Origin: Pseudomonadota bacterium
GTDB taxonomy: Bacteria; Pseudomonadota; Alphaproteobacteria; Rhizobiales; Xanthobacteraceae
Reading direction: 5' to 3'
NCBI GenBank assembly: GCA_023387695.1
Contig: JAEWHT010000025.1
Span: 1-64,000 of the forward strand
Length of the DNA stretch: 64,000 bases
In this document: one piece after another, positions 8,147 through 16,430 of the stretch
Position numbering within the stretch: position 1 is the first letter of the stretch
Layout of the letters: the number at the start of each line of letters is the position of its first letter
Program-made: the position numbers and the translations under genes
Notes under the pieces: model-generated
What the model was told of the DNA's origin: nothing
Database searches by the model: none
The model's input: the letters and a program-made list of their open reading frames with translations, nothing else

Positions 8147-9037
8147 TCACGGCTTCATGAATTTGAGCACGAACTCGTCCTTGGGTTGGGGCGGGTCGGG
8201 CGTGTTCTTGTCTCTGGGATCGTTCGGATTGCGCAGGAAGTTTCCTTCGTCGGCGAGCTTGAAGCCTGCCGCCTCAACTTCCTGGAGAAGGAATGCTTCC
8301 TCGATGCGATGCAACGTGCCGGATTCGGAGATGCCGGTCCCCGGCCGCCCCGAATGATCGGCGACGACATAGAGACCTCCCGACTTGAGCGCGCGGAAGA
8401 TCGCCTTGTTCATCGCCGCGCGGTCCACGCCGAGGTGTCCGAGGTCGTGATAGTTGAACATCAATGTCACGAGATCGAGGCGCGCATCCGCGAGCTCGGG
8501 TGAGACGGGGTCTTCAAACGGTCGGGAGAGCGCAACGATGGGGGCGGCCTGGACGCCGTTGCTTCGGAGAGCCTTGTCACGTTCGGCAAGCGCCACGGAC
8601 GACGGACGTGGCGCGGCTGGAGGCGCTGCGGTTGCCGCAGCAGGCGCGGCGGTCGGGTTGCTGTTGCCCTCCGGCGCGGCCGGGGGCGTCGGGACCTGGT
8701 TCGGATCACGCGGCCGGCTTTGGCCGTAAACCTTGCCGGCGGGACCGCTCGCACGCGCCAGCAATTCCGTGGTGTAACCGCCGGCCGCGCTGATATCGAG
8801 CGCGACGATACCGGGGCGAATTCCGATGAAGCCCAGGATCTGCTCGGGCTTGCGGCGCTGATCGTTGGTTCGATCTGCTGCAGTGCGATCAGCGCTCTTC
8901 ACGATCTCAGCGATTTGCTCAGGTGAAAGTGGTTGCTTCTCCTGCGCACTCGCGACGTAAGTGTTGAGGAGCAGGCCGGCGCTGACGGCAACCGCCGCCA
9001 ACAGAACCTTTCCTCTGCCGTTCATGGGCTTGCTCAT
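8147..9037 (-). CDS. Exported class I SAM-dependent methyltransferase-like protein
   Basis: 296 residues starting at 9037, where AGAGAGAG precedes ATG; upstream in-frame sequence is not credible coding. A signal peptide (MSKPMNGRGK, hydrophobic core, ASAQ) is followed by a methyltransferase-like Rossmann domain with motif I (LDISAAGGYTT), an acidic strand end (LDLVTLMFNYHDLG) and GGLYVVADHSG. A proline/alanine-rich insertion of about 45 residues sits after motif I. Such exported methyltransferase-like proteins are known from proteobacterial genomes but their substrate is unclear, and SAM is not normally available in the periplasm. It is divergent from the zinc-knuckle mini-protein gene. Confidence 0.82.
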   Translation of the reverse strand: MSKPMNGRGKVLLAAVAVSAGLLLNTYVASAQEKQPLSPEQIAEIVKSADRTAADRTNDQRRKPEQILGFIGIRPGIVALDISAAGGYTTELLARASGPAGKVYGQSRPRDPNQVPTPPAAPEGNSNPTAAPAAATAAPPAAPRPSSVALAERDKALRSNGVQAAPIVALSRPFEDPVSPELADARLDLVTLMFNYHDLGHLGVDRAAMNKAIFRALKSGGLYVVADHSGRPGTGISESGTLHRIEEAFLLQEVEAAGFKLADEGNFLRNPNDPRDKNTPDPPQPKDEFVLKFMKP

Positions 9038-9197
9038 CTCTCTCTGGCCATTCCGATTGACGGGATAAAACTCCGCGATAACCCTAGACGATTTGTATTC
9101 TCCGGCCAATGATCGGCGGGTATCGAATGTCTGGGCATCATCAGGCTGTTCCGCTGCTGTGCCCGCAACACCGCCCTCCCGCGGCAGGAGAAATTTC

Positions 9198-9326
9198 ATG
9201 ACCAGTGAAAAAGGCCCGAACATCAAGAAGAAGCAGAAATGCAAGAACTGCGAGGGCAAGGGCTTGCTCAAGAAGGGCGACAAGGTGGTGAAGTGCCAGC
9301 GTTGCAAAGGCACGGGGCTGCGGTAA
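9198..9326 (+). CDS. 42-residue DnaJ-type zinc finger protein
   Basis: The frame is open further upstream, but ATG at 9198 has a good ribosome-binding site (GGCAGGAG) and yields MTSEKGPNIKKKQ followed by two CxxCxGxG motifs, CKNCEGKG and CQRCKGTG, 18 residues apart. Two such motifs form one zinc site in the cysteine-rich domain of DnaJ-type proteins; here the module stands alone with a lysine-rich N terminus. It may bind RNA or act as a chaperone accessory, but no partner is evident. It lies 12 bp ahead of the binding-protein gene and may be co-transcribed with it. Confidence 0.8.
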   Translation: MTSEKGPNIKKKQKCKNCEGKGLLKKGDKVVKCQRCKGTGLR

Positions 9327-9338
9327 TGAGGGCGGCCC

Positions 9339-10139
9339 ATGCCACTCCATGTTTCCGAACCTTCCGGTGACCATCCGCGCAAACGCGCGCGGCACCTCCT
9401 GATCGCGGCCCTGCTCGCATCGTTTGCCATTGCGCCCACTCGCCTCCGCTCGGAGCCGATCAAACCCTTGGTCATGGCCACGAACCAGCCGGACACGACC
9501 TACGAAGGCCAGTGGCAGCGGCGGGTCTATGAGGAGGCGTTCAGGCGGCTCGGCGTTCCCTTCGAGGTGACGTTGATGCCGACGGCGCGCATGACTGCGA
9601 TGGCGGATTCCGGCGCTGTCGACGGCCAGTTCGTGCGCGTTTTTGCCTACGCGGATACGCACCCCGAGCAGGTGCGGGTGGAGGAGCCGCTCTATCAAGT
9701 GGTGTTCGGGCTGTGGGTGAGCAATCCCGCGTTCAAATTGTCACGCCTGGAAGATCTGGCCAAGACAGCTTGGACCGGGATTTACCGGCGTGGTGTCGAG
9801 CAGTGCCAGAACGCCTTGTCCGGGGTGATGCCGAGCGATCGCCTGTCCAGCGTGACGACGACGGAGCTTGGGCTGCAAATGTTGCTGGCTGGCCGTGTCG
9901 ACTTCTATTGCGAGCTGGACGGCGCCGTGCTGAACGCGCTGTACTTGCCTGAGTTCAAGAATGTCACCTCGGTTCGCCTGCTGTTGACGTATGGCGATAC
10001 GATCGCGCTTCATCCCTATCTGCACAAGAAGCATGCCGAGCTGGCCGACCGCCTGGCCGCCGTTCTCAAGGAGATGAAGGCGGACGGCTCGCTGGAGCGC
10101 TTTCGCCGCGAGGTCAAACATGAATTGACGGGACAGTGA
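9339..10139 (+). CDS. Periplasmic substrate-binding-like protein (SBP family 3 type)
   Basis: 266 residues. A twin-arginine-like basic region and hydrophobic segment (RHLLIAALLASFAIA) form a signal peptide; the mature part shows the two-lobe pattern of family 3 solute-binding proteins (YEEAFRRLGVPFEVTLMP, then ADSGAVDGQFVRV, and a C-terminal DGSLERFRREV). No permease or ATPase is adjacent, so it is an orphan; transport or signalling use is unknown. It starts 12 bp after the zinc-finger mini-gene. Confidence 0.78.
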   Translation: MPLHVSEPSGDHPRKRARHLLIAALLASFAIAPTRLRSEPIKPLVMATNQPDTTYEGQWQRRVYEEAFRRLGVPFEVTLMPTARMTAMADSGAVDGQFVRVFAYADTHPEQVRVEEPLYQVVFGLWVSNPAFKLSRLEDLAKTAWTGIYRRGVEQCQNALSGVMPSDRLSSVTTTELGLQMLLAGRVDFYCELDGAVLNALYLPEFKNVTSVRLLLTYGDTIALHPYLHKKHAELADRLAAVLKEMKADGSLERFRREVKHELTGQ

Positions 10140-10258
10140 TCCTTCGAACAAGGCTGGATGCAGGAGCGCGACATGCATGCCGGCCAGCGATCCGCACGAT
10201 TGCCGGATCTCGAGATTGACTGGCTTGCACCGGCAACACGACCACGAACGCGATCACC

Positions 10259-10459
10259 TCACCGGCGCGGCTGATCCGTTGGGGCAGGTTCGGTTGCCGG
10301 CGCCATGTGACGTCGCCACGGCGGTGGCGCGTACGGCGCTCGCAATGCTGCGTCGTTGTTAGCTTTAGTGATCGAAGGCGACACCGTAACCGGCTCCGCT
10401 TTGAGCGGAGCGGCGTAAAGTGCCACAGCCATCAAGCCGATTGCGATCGTCTTACCCAT
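10259..10459 (-). CDS. Small exported protein, unknown function
   Basis: 66 residues from ATG at 10459, chosen because a strong GGAGGGG ribosome-binding site lies 7 bp upstream and the product begins with a signal peptide (MGKTIAIGLMAVALYAAP, then LKAE). The mature 45 residues are proline- and alanine-rich with no motif. It lies between the orphan binding protein and the end of the sugar importer operon, 84 bp downstream of the latter's upstream-reading end. The frame is open for another 22 codons upstream but without signals. Confidence 0.6.
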   Translation of the reverse strand: MGKTIAIGLMAVALYAAPLKAEPVTVSPSITKANNDAALRAPYAPPPWRRHMAPATEPAPTDQPRR

Positions 10460-10543
10460 CGCCGACCCCTCCGCGTGGTACGGAAGCCGTATCATAGCGC
10501 TGAGGCGTGGCGACGGTAAGGCCAAAAGGGCGTTGTTTCGGCC

Positions 10544-11626
10544 TCACCGCCCCGCGACGGCCGGGCGCCAGCCGCGATATTTCGGATGGTCCTTGCCGAT
10601 CGGAAACGCTACTGCCGTACCGGTTTCAGCGGCGTGATAGAGAGCGGTGATCAGTTCCAGCGAACGCCGCGCGTCCTGCAGCGTCACCGGCAACGGACCA
10701 TCGGTTTCCAGCGCCTGATGATAGGCCGCCATCAAACCTTCAAACCGCGACGGCACGAACGCAAAACCATCCAGCGCCTTGGCGATACGCGCCTCTGCTT
10801 CCGGCGAGGTCGCGATGATCTGCCAGGGATCATCGCCCGGGGCATAGGGCGCCAGCGAGCTCTCGAAGGTGACGTGCTCGAAGCAGAACCTCAGACGGCT
10901 GATCTCCTTCGCCGACCCCAACGTCGCCGCGAGCGAGGCCAGCGCGCCGCTTTCCATCACGAGGCTCGCCACCGCACAGTCTTCGACCTCGATGTCATTC
11001 ACGCGCGTTGCGGTGCGCGCATAGACCGAGGAGATGTCACCCATCAGCCAGGTCAGGATGTCGTGGGCATGGATGGCGTGGGTGAGCAGCGCGCCGCCCA
11101 GCTCCGTCTCGAAGCGGCCGCGCCACGGCACCGAATAGTACGCGGCGCCGCGCAGCCATGCGGTCTCGATGGTCGCGAGATACGGCTTGCCGGCAAGGCC
11201 AAGCTCGATGATGCGCCGCGCCTTCTGCAGGCCGTTGCCGAAACGATACTGGAAGATCGGCATGATGCGCCCGCGTGCGCCGGCCTCGGCGGCAGTGACC
11301 TGGTCGATCTCGTGCAGCGAGCCGACCAACGGCTTTTCGCAGATCACCTGCTTGCCGGCCGCGAGCGCCGCCATGATTTGTGGAAAGTGCAGCATCGGCG
11401 GCGTGCAGATATCGACGATCTCGATATCGCCCATCGCCAGCACCTCGTCGAACGAGGTGGTGCGGCGTGGGACCTCGAACTCGTCGCCGACGCTGGTGAG
11501 GCGCCCCTCGCTGAGGTCGCAGATCGCCAGCAGATCGAACTGATCGCGCAAGCGCGCATAGCCCTCGATGATGTGGCTGCGGCCGATGCCGAGCCCGATA
11601 ACGGCAACTGTCCTGCGCTTCGACAT
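10544..11626 (-). CDS. Gfo/Idh/MocA family oxidoreductase
   Basis: 360 residues. The N-terminal Rossmann fold has a glycine-rich VIGLGIGRSHI motif, followed by the family's VICEKPL lysine motif near residue 100 and a C-terminal alpha/beta domain with a basic catalytic region (GGALLTHAIHAHD). These enzymes oxidise or reduce sugars and cyclitols with NAD(P). It is the last gene of the sugar ABC importer operon and starts 3 bp after the stop of a second Gfo/Idh/MocA gene, so both probably act on the imported sugar or its derivative. Confidence 0.9.
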   Translation of the reverse strand: MSKRRTVAVIGLGIGRSHIIEGYARLRDQFDLLAICDLSEGRLTSVGDEFEVPRRTTSFDEVLAMGDIEIVDICTPPMLHFPQIMAALAAGKQVICEKPLVGSLHEIDQVTAAEAGARGRIMPIFQYRFGNGLQKARRIIELGLAGKPYLATIETAWLRGAAYYSVPWRGRFETELGGALLTHAIHAHDILTWLMGDISSVYARTATRVNDIEVEDCAVASLVMESGALASLAATLGSAKEISRLRFCFEHVTFESSLAPYAPGDDPWQIIATSPEAEARIAKALDGFAFVPSRFEGLMAAYHQALETDGPLPVTLQDARRSLELITALYHAAETGTAVAFPIGKDHPKYRGWRPAVAGR

Positions 11627-11629
11627 GCC

Positions 11630-12634
11630 TTACGCCCTTTCCGCCATCGCCTGCGCGGTGAGCGCCAGCTCCATGGCCTTGAAGCAGCGCGCCTGCGGGA
11701 TCGCGGTCTCGGTGCGATCAAGGACATCGGCGATGAGCTGGCGGCCATAGGGCAATTCGACATTGGAACAGTCGATGCGGTGGACACCCTTGCGGTCGAC
11801 CATGATGAGATGGTCGATACCGGGCTGGCCTGCGATATCGATATATTTGCGCAACTCCATATAGCCCTCGGTGCCGAGAATGGTGATGCGCCCGTCGCCC
11901 CAATTCGGCAGGCCATCGGGGGTGAACCAATCGACGCGGATGTAGCCGGTGGTATCGCTGGTCTGCAGCAACATCTCGCCGAAATCCTGCAATTCCGGCC
12001 GATCAGGGTTGGCGCGGTTCGCGACGGTCGCGCTGACGACCTTGGCATCCAGCGCGTCGGCGAAGAACAGGAACTGCTCGCATTGATGCGAGGCGATGTC
12101 GGTGAGGACGCCGCCGGTGCGCTCGCGCGAATAGAACCAGTCGGGCCGCGGCAGGTTCTTCAGCTTGTGCGGACCGAGCCCGACCGTGTTGATGACTTTG
12201 CCGATGGCGCCGGCCGCGATCAGCTCGCCGGCCTTCACGGTGGAGCGGGTCTCGAAATGCTCGGAGTAGCAGATCGAATAAATCCGCCTGGTTTCGGCCT
12301 GGACCTTGCGCACCTCGGCCAATTGCTCAAACGAAGTCATGCCCGGCTTGTCGCTCATATAATCCTTGCCGTGGCGCATCACCTCGACGCCGAGCGGCGC
12401 GCGGTCGGCGGGGATGCCGGACGACAGGATCAGCGAGATGCTCTTGTCCTCGAGCAATCGCGCCTTCTCGGCCACGCGTGGCGCTTGCGGATATTTTGCC
12501 GCGAAAGCCTGCGCCAGATCATATTCGGGCGCATGAAAGCCGACCAGCTCCGCGCCGGCATTCAGCAGGCACTGAACCTGGCCATAGATGTGGGCGTGAT
12601 TGATGCCGATCGCGGCGAAACGCAGTTTGCTCAT
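11630..12634 (-). CDS. Gfo/Idh/MocA family oxidoreductase (second copy)
   Basis: 334 residues. The N terminus (AAIGINHAHIYGQ) is a variant dinucleotide-binding motif, with YMSDKPGM in place of the usual EKP motif around residue 95. A conserved GGVLTDIASHQCEQF segment corresponds to the active-site histidine region of the family. The start follows AAGGAAAAA. It lies between the permease genes and the other oxidoreductase on the same strand. Low similarity between the two oxidoreductases implies they are not recent duplicates and probably catalyse successive steps. Confidence 0.88.
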   Translation of the reverse strand: MSKLRFAAIGINHAHIYGQVQCLLNAGAELVGFHAPEYDLAQAFAAKYPQAPRVAEKARLLEDKSISLILSSGIPADRAPLGVEVMRHGKDYMSDKPGMTSFEQLAEVRKVQAETRRIYSICYSEHFETRSTVKAGELIAAGAIGKVINTVGLGPHKLKNLPRPDWFYSRERTGGVLTDIASHQCEQFLFFADALDAKVVSATVANRANPDRPELQDFGEMLLQTSDTTGYIRVDWFTPDGLPNWGDGRITILGTEGYMELRKYIDIAGQPGIDHLIMVDRKGVHRIDCSNVELPYGRQLIADVLDRTETAIPQARCFKAMELALTAQAMAERA

Positions 12635-12680
12635 GAGTTTTTCCTTTGTTGGCAGCCCCTACGGGGATGCTCCGATGCGG

Positions 12681-13553
12681 TCAGCCCTTGAGCCCGGTGG
12701 TGGCGATGCCGTCGATCAAGAGGCGCTGGAAGAACATGAAGAGGATGAACAGCGGCAGCAGCGTCAGTGTCGACATCGCAAACAGCGCGCCCCAGTCGGA
12801 CTTGCCGGTGGAATCGACGAAGCTGCGCAGGCCGAGCTGGACCGTGTAGGAGTTCATGTCGTTCAGATAGATCAGCGGCCCGAAGAAATCGTCCCAGGTC
12901 CAGATGAAAGTGAAGACCGCGGCGGTGGCAAGCGCCGGCACCGAGAGCGGCAGGATCACGATCCAGTAGATCCGCCAAGGGCCACAACCGTCGATCATCG
13001 CGGCTTCATCGAGCTCGCGCGGGATGGAGCGGAAGAACTGCACCAGCAGGAAGATGAAGAAGGCATCCACCGCGAGGAATTTCGGCACGATCAGCGGCAG
13101 GAAAGTGTCGACCCAGTCGAGGTTGAGGAACAGGATGTATTGCGGGATCAGCGTCACATGGTACGGCAGCATCAAGGTGCCGAGCATCAGCGCGAACCAG
13201 AACTTCTGGCCGCGGAACTTCAGCCGCGCGAAGGCGTAGGCCGCAAGCGAGCACGACATCACATTGCCGACCACGCTGCACAGCGACACAACGAGCGAGT
13301 TCACGAAAAACTTTCCGAACGTCACCTGCAGCCCGGACCAGCCGCGCCAGTAGGCAGCGAGGCTGAAATTGCGCGGCCACAGCGAGGTGGTGCCGAAAAT
13401 GTCGCTGTCCGGCTTGAACGAGCTCGCCAGCATCCACAGCAGCGGATACAGCATGGCGATCGAGGCGAGACACAGCGCGACATGATAGATCAGCGCGCGG
13501 CGGCCTGCGTTGCGAGGAGGCGAAACCCCATCCGATGTCGCGAGATCAGCCAT
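12681..13553 (-). CDS. Sugar ABC transporter permease, MalG type
   Basis: 290 residues with about six membrane spans and the EAA loop typical of carbohydrate uptake permeases (ELDEAAMIDGCGPWRIYW). It overlaps the preceding permease gene by 8 bp. The two permeases would form the heterodimeric channel of a CUT1-type importer. No ATP-binding subunit is encoded in this operon. Confidence 0.92.
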   Translation of the reverse strand: MADLATSDGVSPPRNAGRRALIYHVALCLASIAMLYPLLWMLASSFKPDSDIFGTTSLWPRNFSLAAYWRGWSGLQVTFGKFFVNSLVVSLCSVVGNVMSCSLAAYAFARLKFRGQKFWFALMLGTLMLPYHVTLIPQYILFLNLDWVDTFLPLIVPKFLAVDAFFIFLLVQFFRSIPRELDEAAMIDGCGPWRIYWIVILPLSVPALATAAVFTFIWTWDDFFGPLIYLNDMNSYTVQLGLRSFVDSTGKSDWGALFAMSTLTLLPLFILFMFFQRLLIDGIATTGLKG

Positions 13554-14490
13554 CGTAATGCACCCAGTAGCGCGACGACAGGAAGGACAACGCGGTGAAG
13601 GCCGCGATGATCACCACCAGCACCCAGGCCAGTGCGGAAGCATAGCCCATGCGGAAATAGGCAAAGGCCTCCTGGTAGAGATAAAGCGTATAGAACAGCG
13701 TCGCATCGATCGGCCCGCCGGTGCCGCCACTGATGATGAAGGCCGGCGTGAACGCCTTGAAGGCGTCGATGGTCTGCACCACGACGTTGAAGAACAGCAC
13801 CGGCGTCAGCAGCGGCAGCGTGATCCGCCAGAATTGCTGGCTGCGGCTGGCGCCATCGATCTCGGCGGCCTCATAGACGTCCTTCGGAATCTGCCGCAAG
13901 CCGGCGAGAAAGATGATCATCGGCGAGCCGAACTGCCACACGCTCAGCGCTACCAAGGTGTAGAGGGCCGTGTCCGGATTGGAGATCCAGCTTGGCCCAT
14001 GGATGCCGACGAGCTTCAGCGCCTGGTTGAGCAGGCCGTCGCCGGCGAACAACTGGCGCCACAGCACCGAGACGGCGACGCTGGCGCCGATCAGTGACGG
14101 CAAATAGAAGATCGCCCGGTACAGCGGCAGGCCACGCAGGCCCCTGTTCAGCATCACCGCCACCAGCAGCGCAAAGGCGAGCTTGAACGGCACGGCCAGC
14201 GCGACATAGAGGAAAGTGACGTGCATCGCAGCGCTGAATTTGGGATCGGCGGTGGCGATGCGGATATAGTTCGCAGCGCCGACCCAGCGCGGATTGCTGA
14301 GCAAATCGTAATCGGTGAACGACAGATACAGCGAGATCAGCGCCGGCCCCAACGTCAGCCCGAAAAAGCCGATCAGCCAGGGCGCGAGAAACAGATAGCC
14401 TGACGCACTCTCGCGCCAGGACAACTCGGATGCTTGCGCGTCCGGCCGGGCCGGCCGGGGTCTCGCAGTGTCGATCAGCGTATCCGCCAC
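13546..14490 (-). CDS. Sugar ABC transporter permease, MalF type
   Basis: 314 residues, about six membrane spans (first near residue 33, LFLAPWLIGFFGL) and the EAA loop DVYEAAEIDGASRSQQFW. It follows the binding-protein gene by 5 bp and overlaps the MalG-type gene by 8 bp, so the three transport genes are one transcript. It is the partner of the other permease in a CUT1-type carbohydrate importer. Confidence 0.92.
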   Translation of the reverse strand: MADTLIDTARPRPARPDAQASELSWRESASGYLFLAPWLIGFFGLTLGPALISLYLSFTDYDLLSNPRWVGAANYIRIATADPKFSAAMHVTFLYVALAVPFKLAFALLVAVMLNRGLRGLPLYRAIFYLPSLIGASVAVSVLWRQLFAGDGLLNQALKLVGIHGPSWISNPDTALYTLVALSVWQFGSPMIIFLAGLRQIPKDVYEAAEIDGASRSQQFWRITLPLLTPVLFFNVVVQTIDAFKAFTPAFIISGGTGGPIDATLFYTLYLYQEAFAYFRMGYASALAWVLVVIIAAFTALSFLSSRYWVHYDG

Positions 14491-14495
14491 CGCTG

Positions 14496-15788
14496 CTATC
14501 CGCGGGCCAGCACGGCGGACGCTTCAGTGACGAACTGCTTGGCGCCATCGGCGGGCGTCAGACGGCCGAAGCCGACCTGCTCGTTGACACGCCGCAGCAC
14601 GCTCTGGATCTCGCCGGCGCCGCGCGGCGGCGGTGGCGGCAGCGGTCCGACCTTGTCGCTGATCAGGCTGATATAGTCGGCCATGGCGCGGCCGAGGTCA
14701 TCGAGTGTCGGCGTCAGCAAATTGCGTATCACTGATGATGGCGGCACGCCACGCTCGACACCGAGCAGTTTGCCGGCTTCGGGATCGGAAACGAAATAGC
14801 TGACCAGTTGAACCGCCGCCTCGGCCTGTTTCGATTGCGCCGAGACGCTCCACATCATCGCCGGCTTCAGATACTGGCCGGGCTTCGCGCCCTGCCCGCC
14901 ATCGGGGAACGTGGAGAGGCCGAGCTTGCTCTTGTTGATGGCCTGGAAGCCGACAAGCTGGTTGGAATGGGCAAAGGTCATCGCGATCTTGCCGAGCGAC
15001 AACAGGTTCGAGTCGATCTCGCCACGGTCGAGCGCCTGGGTATCCGGCGTGGCGCAGGCGCCGCGCTTGCGCATGTCACTCCAGAAGGCGAGCCACTCGG
15101 TCATGTCCCTGTCGTCGTAGCCGACCTTGCCCTCGGCCGTGTACAGCGACTTGCCGCGCTGGGCGAGCCAGACCTCGAGCAGCGGTTCGTTGCCACCGCC
15201 GTCCTCCATGCCGGTAAAGCCTTCGCGCTTGGCGGCCTTGGTGACCTCGGCAGCGAGATTGCCGATGTCGCTCCACGTCATGTTCCAGACCGGCTCCTTC
15301 AGGCCAAGGCTCTGGATCAGGCCCTTGTCGTAGACCATCGCCGTCGAGTTGAGGCCGAGGCTGACGCCATAGATCTTGCCATCGACCTTGCCGCTCTCGA
15401 CCGCAGCCGGGCTGAAATCCGCGAGGTTGAGGGCTTTCGGCACGTAAGCGTCGAGCGGCAACAGGGCGCCGCGGCGGGCGTATTCGAAGATGTAGCGGTA
15501 ATCCATCTGCAGCACGTCGGCCGCATTGCGACCGGCAGTTTGCGTCGCGAGCCGCGCCCAATAATCGGTCCAGCCGAGCGACTCGCCGGCGATCGTCACG
15601 TCGGGATGGCCGCTCGTATAGAGCTGATTGACCTTGTCGGTGCGCTCCGCCCGTTCCTTGGCGCCCCACCAGAACATGCGCAGCCGCAATGCCGCGGCCG
15701 CCGCGGGCAAGCTGCCGAGACCAGCCAGTGCTGCACCGCCGATGCCGGCTCCGATCAATGAACGACGCGAGAGCGCGAAATCGCCCAT
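14496..15788 (-). CDS. Sugar ABC transporter substrate-binding protein (Tat-exported)
   Basis: 430 residues. The N terminus carries a twin-arginine signal (SRRSLIGAGIGG, then an alanine-rich hydrophobic stretch), as in other extracellular solute-binding family 1 proteins of rhizobia. The mature protein has family features such as VNQLYTSGHPDVTI, a central ligand-binding region rich in Trp and Tyr, and FVSDPEAGKLLGVERGVPPS near the end. It is the first gene of the importer operon; the promoter should lie in the 275-bp gap upstream (15789-16063), which I could not resolve into sites. Confidence 0.92.
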   Translation of the reverse strand: MGDFALSRRSLIGAGIGGAALAGLGSLPAAAAALRLRMFWWGAKERAERTDKVNQLYTSGHPDVTIAGESLGWTDYWARLATQTAGRNAADVLQMDYRYIFEYARRGALLPLDAYVPKALNLADFSPAAVESGKVDGKIYGVSLGLNSTAMVYDKGLIQSLGLKEPVWNMTWSDIGNLAAEVTKAAKREGFTGMEDGGGNEPLLEVWLAQRGKSLYTAEGKVGYDDRDMTEWLAFWSDMRKRGACATPDTQALDRGEIDSNLLSLGKIAMTFAHSNQLVGFQAINKSKLGLSTFPDGGQGAKPGQYLKPAMMWSVSAQSKQAEAAVQLVSYFVSDPEAGKLLGVERGVPPSSVIRNLLTPTLDDLGRAMADYISLISDKVGPLPPPPPRGAGEIQSVLRRVNEQVGFGRLTPADGAKQFVTEASAVLARG

Positions 15789-16063
15789 GACTTATCCTCC
15801 CTGACCTCGTGTCGATCAAGGCACGTGTGACGGGCCGATGACACCAGTTAACCGCTTGCCCATGCACGAGTTGCGTAACGTGCTTCTTGTCTGCAAGCGG
15901 ACCGAAGGTAGCGACGCTATCGGCTTTGTCAAACGCGGGCCCGGTTCGTCCACACGGTTGCCGGACACCGCGTGGCGAGGCCCGTGGCCCATGTTCGGCG
16001 CCGCACGGCCGTGCTAGGCTCGCGCATTATTCGGAAATTCATACAGAACCATGGGAGACAAGC

Positions 16064-16360
16064 GTGACCGCTTTCAACACCGTGCGTTTTCGCGTGAAGC
16101 CCGGGCGCGATCAGGACTTTTTGGACGCCCACAAATCCATTGGAACGACCTGGCAGGGCCTCGTGCACGCCAATATCATCAAGACCGGTGACCATGCCTA
16201 TTGCATCATCGCCGAATGGCAAGACATGGACGCGTGCATCAAGGCGCGGCCGGAGATGATTGCCACCCTGAACTCATTTCGTGAAACCCTCGAAGACCTC
16301 GGCGGCGGTCTCGGCGTCACGGATCCGGTGGCGGGTCCGGTCGTCGCGTCCCTGAAATAG
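16064..16360 (+). CDS. Antibiotic-biosynthesis-monooxygenase-like (ABM fold) protein
   Basis: 98 residues from the GTG at 16064, chosen because GGGAGAC lies 4-5 bp upstream and no ATG fits. Residues such as TVRFRVKPGRDQDFLDAH and YCIIAEWQDMDACIKA give the short dimeric alpha/beta-barrel pattern of the ABM superfamily. Members range from monooxygenases to simple degradation or sensor proteins, so the activity is not predicted. It is divergent from the sugar importer operon and 70 bp ahead of the TPR gene. Confidence 0.75.
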   Translation: MTAFNTVRFRVKPGRDQDFLDAHKSIGTTWQGLVHANIIKTGDHAYCIIAEWQDMDACIKARPEMIATLNSFRETLEDLGGGLGVTDPVAGPVVASLK

Positions 16361-16430
16361 CGCCAGCCTCACACCAGCTTCGCACCAGAAATTGCCGCGA
16401 TAAGAGGTTGTCGCCATTTCCGGTGAGTTG

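Noticed and set aside
10586..12691. 701-codon plus-strand frame
   Set aside because: It lies antisense to two clear Gfo/Idh/MocA genes; high GC produces long shadow frames, and composition is Arg/His/Asp-rich.
15852..15900. 8-bp inverted repeat (CCGCTTGC) upstream of the sugar importer
   Set aside because: Arms 33 bp apart with no flanking symmetry; chance is likely.
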